In this document: piece after piece, positions 1 to 5,457 of the stretch | How positions within the stretch are numbered: position 1 is the stretch's first letter | Layout: every line of letters begins with the position of its first letter | NCBI GenBank assembly: GCA_002367235.1 | Contig: DFBC01000066.1 | Location: 1 to 5,549 of the forward strand | Direction of reading: 5' to 3' | Source: Cellvibrionales bacterium UBA3090 | Lineage (GTDB): Bacteria; Pseudomonadota; Gammaproteobacteria; Pseudomonadales; Porticoccaceae | Length of the DNA: 5,549 nucleotides | Notes under the pieces: generated by a model | What the model was told of the DNA's origin: nothing | Seen by the model: the letters and a program-made list of their open reading frames with translations, nothing else | Databases searched by the model: none | Made by a program: the position numbers and the translations under genes

Positions 1-479
1 ACACCCGTTTGACTATGTGTCGGTTGACCAAAGCTATCCCGGTCACACGCCAGTAGATAAAACTCCATTTCAAGGGCTACCACAGGTGTCAGGCCCAAGG
101 TTAAGAACCGCTGCTGAAGGTGACGAAGAATATCTCTGGCGTCGTAACCACAGGGCTTGCCGCTGGCCATTCGCAAGGACATTAACACCTGCGCCGTCGG
201 TTTGGATAACCAGGGCACCCGAACCAGAGAGCGGCCCTCCGCCACACAAATGCCATCCTGATCCCCCTGTTCGAAAACCCAGGATTCTGGGTCCCTACCC
301 CAGATATCGAAGCCCAGTGTGGTTAAGGGGAGCTTCAACCCCCCCTCGAAAGCCTGATGAATATGCTCGCGGGATAGCCACTTTCCGCGAAGTCGACTAT
401 TAAGGTCTGGCAGCAACACCTCAAACAACTCAATGTCCGGGTGTGCAGATAGAAAGTCCCTCAGCACGTCCTGCCCCAT
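1..479 (-). CDS. spuB: Gamma-glutamylpolyamine synthetase (glutamine synthetase family), 5' part only
   Basis: Reading leftward from an ATG at 479, the frame stays open to the window edge, giving 159 residues of a protein usually about 450 long. It has the N-terminal beta-grasp segment of glutamine-synthetase-like ligases (residues 16-37, with ELFEVLLPDLNSRLRGKW) and a GFDIWGRD segment near 57. The catalytic domain opens with PVVALEMEFYLL near 132-143, where Glu137 and Glu139 match the first metal-binding glutamates of the family. The N-terminal wording resembles PuuA/SpuB rather than true GlnA. PuuA-type enzymes use ATP to join glutamate to putrescine or a related amine in the cytoplasm. The start is supported by GGAGG five bases upstream. 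It lies 94 bases downstream of the hydrolase gene on the same strand, so co-transcription is likely. Its amine substrate (putrescine, cadaverine, diaminopropane or spermidine) cannot be read from this fragment. Confidence 0.9.
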   Translation of the reverse strand, partial: MGQDVLRDFLSAHPDIELFEVLLPDLNSRLRGKWLSREHIHQAFEGGLKLPLTTLGFDIWGRDPESWVFEQGDQDGICVAEGRSLVRVPWLSKPTAQVLMSLRMASGKPCGYDARDILRHLQQRFLTLGLTPVVALEMEFYLLACDRDSFGQPTHSQTG

Positions 480-484
480 GGAAA

Positions 485-489
485 CCTCC
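485..489 (-). promoter_or_regulatory. Ribosome binding site of the spuB-type gene
   Basis: GGAGG on the minus strand lies five bases before the ATG at 479. It fixes the start of the truncated synthetase gene. The rest of the 480-573 gap shows no convincing terminator or promoter, consistent with one transcript running from the hydrolase gene into the synthetase gene. Confidence 0.75.
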
Positions 490-573
490 GTTCAATACAG
501 AAAAGACATCGAATCGTTACTGAAATCCCTATATCAACGTTAGCAAGAAATCGGGGGAATACCAGCCGCACAC

Positions 574-1356
574 CTACAGGCGCTCCCGGATCGCATCACC
601 AAATGCCCTGAACAGCTCAAGGTAAAACTTATTACGCTGGAACTTCCATTCCGGGTGCCACTGAACGCCCACCACAAACCGACTATGATCGGCCAGCCTG
701 ACGGCCTCAATCAGACCATCGGCCGCGGTGGCCTCGACTTCCAGACCTGCTGCCAACTGCTTGATACCCTGACCATGCAGCGAGTTAACAGCCACCGTAT
801 CGGTGTCTGACAGTTGCCGTAACAACCCGCCAGCAGTCAGCCTCACATCGTGGGCAAAACCGTAGCGTGTCTCCGCGGTAAGATGTCGATTCCTCTCGTG
901 ATCCATCAACCCGGGAACGTCACATAACTGTTGATAAAGGCTCCCTCCCAGCGCCACATTCAGCTCCTGACAGCCGCGACAAATGGCCAGAATTGGAATA
1001 TTCCTGGCGATCGCCCGGCGAATCAGCGGCAGTGTGGTGGCATCGCGTTGTGGGTCTTGTTCAGAACCGGGGTGGCTTATTTTATGGTAGTAACGGGCAT
1101 CCACATTGGATGTATTACCCGTGAGCAATAGCCCGTGTATCGAATTCAGAAAATCATCGGGCGAGTAGCGTTCGGCCAGTGATTCCAACTCTTCACCGCG
1201 GCTAACCGCGGGCAGCAACAGCGGCATCGCCCGAACACCGTGGGCCACTGCATTGATATATTTTTCACCGCTGCCATGAAAGGGGTGTTCCTCATGTTTG
1301 AACACATCACAGGGAATACCCACCACGAGCCGTTGCTGTTGATTCATAGACATCAT
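574..1356 (-). CDS. spuA: Gamma-glutamyl-GABA / gamma-glutamyl-amino acid hydrolase (class I glutamine amidotransferase-like)
   Basis: This 260-residue cytoplasmic protein belongs to the PuuD/SpuA group of peptidase C26 enzymes, which split gamma-glutamyl-GABA to glutamate and GABA as the last step of the gamma-glutamylated putrescine pathway. Counting from the ATG at 1356, the nucleophile is Cys126 in AICRGCQELN and the catalytic His234 and Glu236 lie in QWHPEW near the C-terminus. An early GIPCDVF strand and the GLLLTGNTSNVD segment near 76-87 are also typical, and the length fits the family (about 250-260). The start is uncertain: GTG 1359, ATG 1356, ATG 1353 and ATG 1347 are all in frame, and only a weak GGGTGA (1360-1365) precedes them. 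It heads the leftward unit with the synthetase and is divergent from the aminotransferase. A five-carbon substrate, gamma-glutamyl-5-aminovalerate, is possible from context but unproven. Confidence 0.92.
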   Translation of the reverse strand: MMSMNQQQRLVVGIPCDVFKHEEHPFHGSGEKYINAVAHGVRAMPLLLPAVSRGEELESLAERYSPDDFLNSIHGLLLTGNTSNVDARYYHKISHPGSEQDPQRDATTLPLIRRAIARNIPILAICRGCQELNVALGGSLYQQLCDVPGLMDHERNRHLTAETRYGFAHDVRLTAGGLLRQLSDTDTVAVNSLHGQGIKQLAAGLEVEATAADGLIEAVRLADHSRFVVGVQWHPEWKFQRNKFYLELFRAFGDAIRERL

Positions 1357-1391
1357 CACTCACCCGAACCTGAGCCGTTACCAACAGGTTT

Positions 1392-1397
1392 ATTATA
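1392..1397 (-). promoter_or_regulatory. Putative -10 box (TATAAT) for the leftward spuA-spuB unit
   Basis: A perfect sigma-70 -10 consensus reads leftward here, 35 bases upstream of the ATG at 1356. That would give a short leader of about 30 bases. The expected -35 position (around 1415-1420) reads CCCGTG, far from consensus, and no extended -10 TGn is present. If used, it is probably an activated promoter. Confidence 0.45.
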
Positions 1398-1408
1398 GTC
1401 TTCGCCGT

Positions 1409-1414
1409 TATAAA
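1409..1414 (+). promoter_or_regulatory. Putative -10 box (TATAAA) for the rightward spuC-gcdH unit
   Basis: TATAAA matches the -10 consensus in five of six bases and faces the aminotransferase gene. A start just downstream would give a leader of roughly 100 bases that includes the C/G inverted repeat at 1424-1436 and the hairpin over the ribosome binding site. No good -35 box is correctly spaced, so confidence is low. Confidence 0.3.
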
Positions 1415-1423
1415 CACGGGCCT

Positions 1424-1436
1424 CCCCCTTTTGGGG
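1424..1436. repeat. Short inverted repeat (four C / four G around a TTTT loop)
   Basis: A run of C at 1424-1428 is followed by TTTT and then GGGG (1433-1436), giving a four-base-pair all-GC stem. Imperfect pairing may extend it to the flanking CCT and TGG. There is no U-run after it in either direction, so it is not a normal terminator. It would lie near the 5' end of the spuC-type leader RNA. Confidence 0.4.
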
Positions 1437-1500
1437 TGGAGACTCGGCAACCCATTCATGATCAAATTCCTGCAGGTTTACAGAAAAAAAACACAACCCA

Positions 1501-1515
1501 ACAGGAGAGCCCTGT
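1501..1515 (+). promoter_or_regulatory. Ribosome binding site of the spuC-type gene, inside a small hairpin
   Basis: AGGAG at 1503-1507 is the only Shine-Dalgarno-like sequence before the ATG at 1521, but the gap is 13 bases, longer than the usual 5-9. It overlaps a perfect five-base inverted repeat, ACAGG (1501-1505) and CCTGT (1511-1515), with a five-base loop. Folding would hide part of the site. The stem is short and may be marginal in RNA. Confidence 0.4.
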
Positions 1516-1520
1516 CGGTC

Positions 1521-2900
1521 ATGATGAATCCTATTCCGCCAAGAACCCCTCGCACCCGGCTACTGCAACAGCAGGACCGCGACCATCACCTCCACCCCTT
1601 TACCGACTTTCGGGAATATGCCGCGCGTCCGGGACGAATTATCAGTAACGCCGATGGGGTTTACATCGAGGATATTGAAGGCAATCGGATACTGGATGGC
1701 ATGTCGGGGCTGTGGTGTTGCAATCTGGGTTACAGCCAACCAGAGATTGTCGAAGCCATCCATGCGCAGCTGCTTGAACTGCCGTTTTACAATAATTTTT
1801 TTCAGTGTGCTAACGAGCCTTCGGTAGCACTGGCAACACGACTGGCAGAGATAACACCGCCGGCCTTCAACCATGTATTTTTTACCAACTCGGGCTCCGA
1901 GGCCAATGACACCAATTTGCGAATCGTGCGTCGCTATTGGGATTTAAAAAACCAGCCCGACAAACGCATTATTCTGTCGCGAACCAACGCCTACCACGGC
2001 AGCACCATTGCCGCGGCAAGCCTGGGCGGTTTCGACTACGTGCACCAACAATTCGAACCCCTGCCCTATGTTAAACATATTGCCCAACCCTACTGGTATC
2101 AGGATGAAGGCAACCTTACCCCGGAAGAATTTGGTCTACAGGCCGCCCGAACTCTGGAGCAGACGATTGATGAATTAGGTGAAAATAATATCGCCGCATT
2201 TATTGCTGAACCCATTCAGGGAGCCGGCGGTGTCATCGTTCCACCGGAGAGTTATTGGCCTGAAATACAGCGGATTTTAACCGAGCGAAATATTTTATTT
2301 ATTTCCGACGAAGTGATTTGCGGATTTGGTCGAACCGGCAACTTATTCGGCTGTGAAACCTACGACACGCAACCGGATTTGATCACCTTTGCCAAGGCGG
2401 TCACCAATGGGTTTCAACCATTGGGCGGCGTGATGGTCAGCGACGGAATTGCCGAGGTACTGAAAAGTAACGGTGGAGAATTTGGCCACGGTTTTACCTA
2501 CAGCGGCCACCCGGTGGCCTGCGCTGCGGCATTGGCCACGCTGAATATTTTATCTCGGGAAAACATCGTGGCCCATGTGGCCAACGATATCGGCCCCTAC
2601 CTGCAACAACGCTGGCGAGAACTCGCCGACCACCCCATCGTGGGAGAAACTCGCGGCAAAGGGATGCTCGCAGCACTGGAACTGGTGCGCGACAAACACA
2701 GTAAAGCGCGACTGGATGAAAACGGTAAGGCCGGTGGTATCTGCCGTACATTTTCAATGGAAAGCGGTCTGGTAATGCGCGCCGTGGGCGATGCCATGGT
2801 CATTGCCCCACCGCTGATTATCAGTCACAAAGAAGCTGACCTGATTATTCAACGGGCGGGCCGAGCGTTAGATATGACCGCCCATCACTACGGGCTTTAA
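1521..2900 (+). CDS. spuC: Polyamine (putrescine/cadaverine-type):pyruvate aminotransferase, class III PLP enzyme
   Basis: This 459-residue cytoplasmic enzyme closely resembles Pseudomonas SpuC, which transfers an amino group from a diamine to pyruvate, leaving an aminoaldehyde. Features in order are HHLHPFTDF near 22-30, SGLWCCNLGY at 62-71, the phosphate-binding GSEANDT at 125-131, AYHGST near 157-162, AEPIQGAGG near 229-237, DEVICGFGRTG with cofactor-binding Asp263, the PLP-forming Lys292 in TFAKAVTNG, FTYSGHP near 325-331 and a late RAVGDAMVIAPP. The open frame runs back to a TTG at 1431 and includes an ATG at 1458. I chose the ATG at 1521 because homology begins just after it and the length then fits the family (about 455). 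ATG 1524 and a non-standard CTG at 1512 are alternatives. It probably heads a two-gene unit with gcdH. Whether the real substrate is putrescine, cadaverine or a gamma-glutamylated amine is open. Confidence 0.93.
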   Translation: MMNPIPPRTPRTRLLQQQDRDHHLHPFTDFREYAARPGRIISNADGVYIEDIEGNRILDGMSGLWCCNLGYSQPEIVEAIHAQLLELPFYNNFFQCANEPSVALATRLAEITPPAFNHVFFTNSGSEANDTNLRIVRRYWDLKNQPDKRIILSRTNAYHGSTIAAASLGGFDYVHQQFEPLPYVKHIAQPYWYQDEGNLTPEEFGLQAARTLEQTIDELGENNIAAFIAEPIQGAGGVIVPPESYWPEIQRILTERNILFISDEVICGFGRTGNLFGCETYDTQPDLITFAKAVTNGFQPLGGVMVSDGIAEVLKSNGGEFGHGFTYSGHPVACAAALATLNILSRENIVAHVANDIGPYLQQRWRELADHPIVGETRGKGMLAALELVRDKHSKARLDENGKAGGICRTFSMESGLVMRAVGDAMVIAPPLIISHKEADLIIQRAGRALDMTAHHYGL

Positions 2901-2940
2901 CCTATATTAATAACGACAGGGCAACAACCAGAGAACCGTC

Positions 2941-4122
2941 ATGGCAGCTCACAACACAATGTTTCACTGGGAAGACCCGTTTCTGCTCGAGGAGCAACTT
3001 TCACTGGACGAGCGCCAGGTTCGCGACACCGCTCGTCACTATGCTCAGGAAAAATTACTACCGAGAGCCAGAGATGCTTTTCGTCACGAGCAGACCCACC
3101 GGGAAATTTTCAACGAAATGGGTGCGCTGGGACTGCTCGGCAGCACCATTCAGGGTTACGGGTGCGCCGGGATCAACGCGGTAAGCTATGGCCTGATCGC
3201 CCGGGAAATTGAACGTGTTGATTCTGGCTATCGCTCGATGATGAGCGTTCAATCCAGTCTGGTAATGCACCCCATCCACAGCTTCGGCACGGAACAACAA
3301 AAGCAAACATATTTACCCAAGCTGGCTTCCGGGGAGTGGGTCGGTTGCTTCGGCCTGACAGAACCCGATGCCGGTTCCGACCCGGCCAGCATGCTCAGCC
3401 GCGCTAAAAAAGTAGCCGATGGGTACCTGCTGAATGGCTGCAAAACATGGATAACCAATTCACCCATCGCCGATGTGTTTCTGGTCTGGGCAAAAACAGA
3501 AGACGGTGTGATTCGCGGGTTTCTGCTGGACAAAGGCATAGCCGGACTGTCTGCGCCAAAAATTGAGGGCAAGCTGGCACTGCGCACCTCAATTACCGGC
3601 GAAATCGTCATGGATGACGTCTTTGTTCCCGAAGACAACCTGCTGCCGGATATTAACGGTCTCTCAGGACCCTTTAATTGCCTGAATAGCGCCCGTTACG
3701 GGATATGCTGGGGAGTATTGGGGGCAGCCGAAACCTGCTGGCATGCGGCTCGCCAGTACAGTCTGGATCGCAACCAATTTGGCCGTCCCCTCGCGGCCAA
3801 TCAGTTGATTCAATATAAACTGGCCGACATGCAAACCGACATCAGCCTGGCACTGCAAGGCACTCTTAGGGCGGGGCGACTGATAGACAGCGGCCATGTG
3901 GCACCAGAATTAATTGCGCTACTCAAACGAAACAACTGCGGAAAAGCCCTGAACATTGCCCGAACCAGCCGCGACATTCACGGTGGCAATGGAATTTCTG
4001 ATGAATTTCCCATCATGCGGCATATGCTGAATCTGGAAGTGGTTAATACCTACGAGGGCACCAGTGATATTCACGCGCTGATTCTGGGGCGTGCCCAAAC
4101 GGGCATTCAGGCATTTACCTAG
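2941..4122 (+). CDS. gcdH: Glutaryl-CoA dehydrogenase (acyl-CoA dehydrogenase family, FAD)
   Basis: This 393-residue soluble flavoenzyme matches the glutaryl-CoA dehydrogenase subgroup along its full length. It oxidises and decarboxylates glutaryl-CoA to crotonyl-CoA, passing electrons to electron-transfer flavoprotein. Visible marks are WEDPFLLEEQL near 10-20, the subgroup signature VDSGYRSMMSVQSS at 93-106, where Arg98 and Ser102 align with the residues that hold the substrate carboxylate in human GCDH (Arg94, Ser98), the FAD-contact segments CFGLTEPDAGSDP (136-148) and WITNSPIADV (170-179), RNQFGRPLA near 277-285, and VNTYEGTSDIH with the catalytic base Glu372. Nothing essential appears lost. 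It starts 40 bases after the aminotransferase with no terminator between, so co-transcription is likely. The Shine-Dalgarno site is weak (AGAGAA region). Its place beside polyamine genes, rather than beside a CoA-transferase and LysR regulator as in Pseudomonas, is unusual. Confidence 0.95.
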   Translation: MAAHNTMFHWEDPFLLEEQLSLDERQVRDTARHYAQEKLLPRARDAFRHEQTHREIFNEMGALGLLGSTIQGYGCAGINAVSYGLIAREIERVDSGYRSMMSVQSSLVMHPIHSFGTEQQKQTYLPKLASGEWVGCFGLTEPDAGSDPASMLSRAKKVADGYLLNGCKTWITNSPIADVFLVWAKTEDGVIRGFLLDKGIAGLSAPKIEGKLALRTSITGEIVMDDVFVPEDNLLPDINGLSGPFNCLNSARYGICWGVLGAAETCWHAARQYSLDRNQFGRPLAANQLIQYKLADMQTDISLALQGTLRAGRLIDSGHVAPELIALLKRNNCGKALNIARTSRDIHGGNGISDEFPIMRHMLNLEVVNTYEGTSDIHALILGRAQTGIQAFT

Positions 4123-4158
4123 GGACTGCCCATACTGAAAAACCAGAATTTAGCCCGC

Positions 4159-5316
4159 TTAAACTACCACCACGTCCGGTATGGGGAAGCCATTAAATGC
4201 CGTGGCACAACAGGCGGTGTAAGCACCCGTGTAGGGAAGGTAAATCAGGTCGCCCGACCTCATCGTGGCGGGGAGCAGCTGGTTTTTAATACACACATCA
4301 ATGGAGTCACAGGTGGGGCCCGCCAGTGTCCAGTTGCGCATCGCCCCACGGCGGTCGGTAATAATCGGGTAGTGAAACCGCTCGTTTAATTCCATAAGCC
4401 CGCCATAGACCCCGGTGTCCAGATAAAGCCAATGTTGTCCATTGCGAACCGCCGTGCCAATCACCTGGGTCACCATACAACCCGCCGACGCCACCAAATT
4501 TCGGCCCGGTTCAGCAATGACCCTGATGGACGGGTCGAACGACGCCAGCTCCCGGTTAATCACGGTGCCGATCTCCTCGATGGTCGGCACCCCGGACGTC
4601 ATGCACACAGGAAAACCGCCACCAATATTTAACAGTCGGGGAACCAAACCCTGCTCCTCCATTCGACGAAAATACAGTCGCGCCGAGCGAATCCCCTGCC
4701 GCCAGTTATGCACATTCGAACATTGAGAACCCACATGAAAGGTAATACCGGCCAAATCCATGTTTAAGCGCGCACACTCGCTCATCACCGCTCTCGCATC
4801 CCGAGTTCCGACACCGAACTTTCCTTCCAGAGGCCAAGCCGACCCCAGGTTACTGGTGCTGATGCGCAGGTACAAACTGGCACCGGGGTAAATACGATGA
4901 ATCTTCTGTACCTCGGCCACAGAATCCACCCCGTACCACTGAACCCCCCAGTTGGCCGCCTCTCGCAAGTAGGTTTCAGACTTAATGGGGTTTGAGTAAA
5001 AAATCAGTTCTGGCCGCACATCCAGCTCAAGCAACAAATTGAGCTCGGCCCCGGAGGCAATTTCAAAGTTGACACCCTCATCTCTCAACACCGCCAAAAC
5101 ACGTGGGTCGGGATTGGCCTTAACCGCAAAATGAGGGGCAACACTGGGCATGGCCGCCATAAAACGACGCACATTCGCCCGCAACTGATCTCGACTAAGA
5201 TAGAGAAGCGGTTGCTGATAACCCGATGCCGCGACAAAAGACCGAGCACTGCCAAGAAGATGAGAAACATCATCCCCATAGTGATGGAGCGAGCTGACCA
5301 CTGAACCTACAGGCAT
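4159..5316 (-). CDS. Fold-III PLP decarboxylase, ornithine/lysine decarboxylase family
   Basis: This is a 385-residue alanine-racemase-barrel decarboxylase that removes CO2 from ornithine (to putrescine) or lysine (to cadaverine). From the ATG at 5316, the PLP lysine is Lys66 in HFAVKANP. FHVGSQ (His194), the phosphate-binding NIGGGFP (232-234) and AEPGR (Glu269, Arg272) follow. GPTCDSID (Cys336, Asp337) and GAYTACCATAFNGF near the C-terminus are the eukaryote-like ODC signatures that separate it from diaminopimelate and arginine decarboxylases. The start is set by a perfect AGGAGG six bases upstream; a GTG at 5331 would overlap that site. The segment before the C-terminal sheet, DTGVYGGLMELNE, differs from the DVGKFSGLIETMDE I recall for Pseudomonas SpeC, so it may be a paralogue with another preference. 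It faces gcdH tail to tail (36 bases) and is divergent from the regulator gene. Family is certain; substrate is not. Confidence 0.88.
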   Translation of the reverse strand: MPVGSVVSSLHHYGDDVSHLLGSARSFVAASGYQQPLLYLSRDQLRANVRRFMAAMPSVAPHFAVKANPDPRVLAVLRDEGVNFEIASGAELNLLLELDVRPELIFYSNPIKSETYLREAANWGVQWYGVDSVAEVQKIHRIYPGASLYLRISTSNLGSAWPLEGKFGVGTRDARAVMSECARLNMDLAGITFHVGSQCSNVHNWRQGIRSARLYFRRMEEQGLVPRLLNIGGGFPVCMTSGVPTIEEIGTVINRELASFDPSIRVIAEPGRNLVASAGCMVTQVIGTAVRNGQHWLYLDTGVYGGLMELNERFHYPIITDRRGAMRNWTLAGPTCDSIDVCIKNQLLPATMRSGDLIYLPYTGAYTACCATAFNGFPIPDVVVV

Positions 5317-5322
5317 AATCGG

Positions 5323-5328
5323 CCTCCT
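5323..5328 (-). promoter_or_regulatory. Ribosome binding site of the decarboxylase gene
   Basis: A perfect AGGAGG reads leftward six bases before the ATG at 5316. It decides the start against the upstream in-frame GTG at 5331 and suggests efficient translation. Confidence 0.85.
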
Positions 5329-5372
5329 CACAGACGAGTCCTACAGATTAGTGTAAGCACCAGCATTGGCAG

Positions 5373-5395
5373 TTTGTATTAACAGCGACTACAAA
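5373..5395. promoter_or_regulatory. Candidate operator: TTTGTA - 11 bases - TACAAA
   Basis: Two exact six-base arms in inverted orientation, their centres 17 bases apart, sit between the decarboxylase and regulator genes. Arm spacing near two helical turns suits a dimeric helix-turn-helix protein, and the divergent Lrp/AsnC-type product is the obvious candidate. The link is inferred from position only. Confidence 0.4.
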
Positions 5396-5442
5396 TAGGG
5401 AAAGAGCTTTTATCATTTTGATCGATTGAAAGCGCAATTTGT

Positions 5443-5447
5443 AAGGA
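5443..5447 (+). promoter_or_regulatory. Ribosome binding site of the Lrp/AsnC-type gene
   Basis: AAGGA lies ten bases before the ATG at 5458. The spacing is slightly long but workable. It overlaps the end of the third TTTGTA copy (5438-5443), so a protein bound there would lie very close to the start of the gene. Confidence 0.5.
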
Positions 5448-5457
5448 ACCCATCCAC

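Larger units (their letters stand above)
1357..1520. promoter_or_regulatory. Divergent control region between spuA- and spuC-type genes
   Basis: This is the only non-coding stretch between two outward-facing genes, so it should hold promoters for both. Visible elements are a perfect TATAAT on the minus strand, a TATAAA on the plus strand 11 bases away, two copies of GCCGTTA starting exactly 30 bases apart (1374-1380 and 1404-1410), and a C-rich/G-rich inverted repeat at 1424-1436. Two copies of CAGGTTTA occur at 1385-1392 and 1473-1480. No TTGACA-like -35 box is well placed for either direction, which hints at activator dependence. Which protein binds here cannot be told from sequence. Confidence 0.6.
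5317..5457. promoter_or_regulatory. Divergent control region between the decarboxylase and the Lrp/AsnC-type gene
   Basis: This AT-richer 141-base gap should hold the promoters of both outward-facing genes and probably the regulator's own binding sites, since Lrp/AsnC genes are often autoregulated. It holds an inverted repeat at 5373-5395, a smaller one (TACA, six bases, TGTA) at 5342-5355 and a further TTTGTA at 5438-5443. TATCAT at 5411-5416 is a possible rightward -10 box, but its -35 match is poor. No confident leftward promoter was found. Confidence 0.5.

Noticed and set aside
17..403. A 128-codon rightward open frame starting near the left edge
   Set aside because: It lies antisense to the spuB-type gene, whose protein is clearly recognisable in the opposite frame. 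The rightward translation is proline- and arginine-rich with no recognisable family.
480..573. Separate promoter for the spuB-type gene in the 94-base gap
   Set aside because: A leftward TTGATA is present, but the sequence 17 bases on does not look like a -10 box. Read-through from the hydrolase gene is the simpler explanation.
1421..1441. Rho-independent terminator at the C/G inverted repeat
   Set aside because: The stem is short, no U-run follows in either direction, and it lies between two divergent starts where no transcript should end.
1431..1520. N-terminal extension of the aminotransferase to TTG 1431 or ATG 1458
   Set aside because: The extra residues do not resemble the family, neither start has a well-placed Shine-Dalgarno site, and the protein from ATG 1521 already has the usual length.
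4123..4158. Bidirectional terminator between the convergent gcdH and decarboxylase genes
   Set aside because: Only a trivial GGG/CCC pairing and a short A-run are present; no stem strong enough to call. Termination may be Rho-dependent or occur within the neighbouring gene.
4432..4726. Rightward open frames of 66 and 94 codons inside the decarboxylase gene
   Set aside because: They are antisense to a well-supported gene, lack ribosome binding sites and show no family features.
4159..5316. Diaminopimelate or arginine decarboxylase
   Set aside because: The protein is too short for biosynthetic arginine decarboxylase, and the GPTCDSID and GAYT...FNGF signatures point to the ornithine/lysine decarboxylase branch.
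5317..5331. GTG 5331 as the decarboxylase start
   Set aside because: It would place the AGGAGG inside the coding region; that site is ideally spaced for the ATG at 5316.
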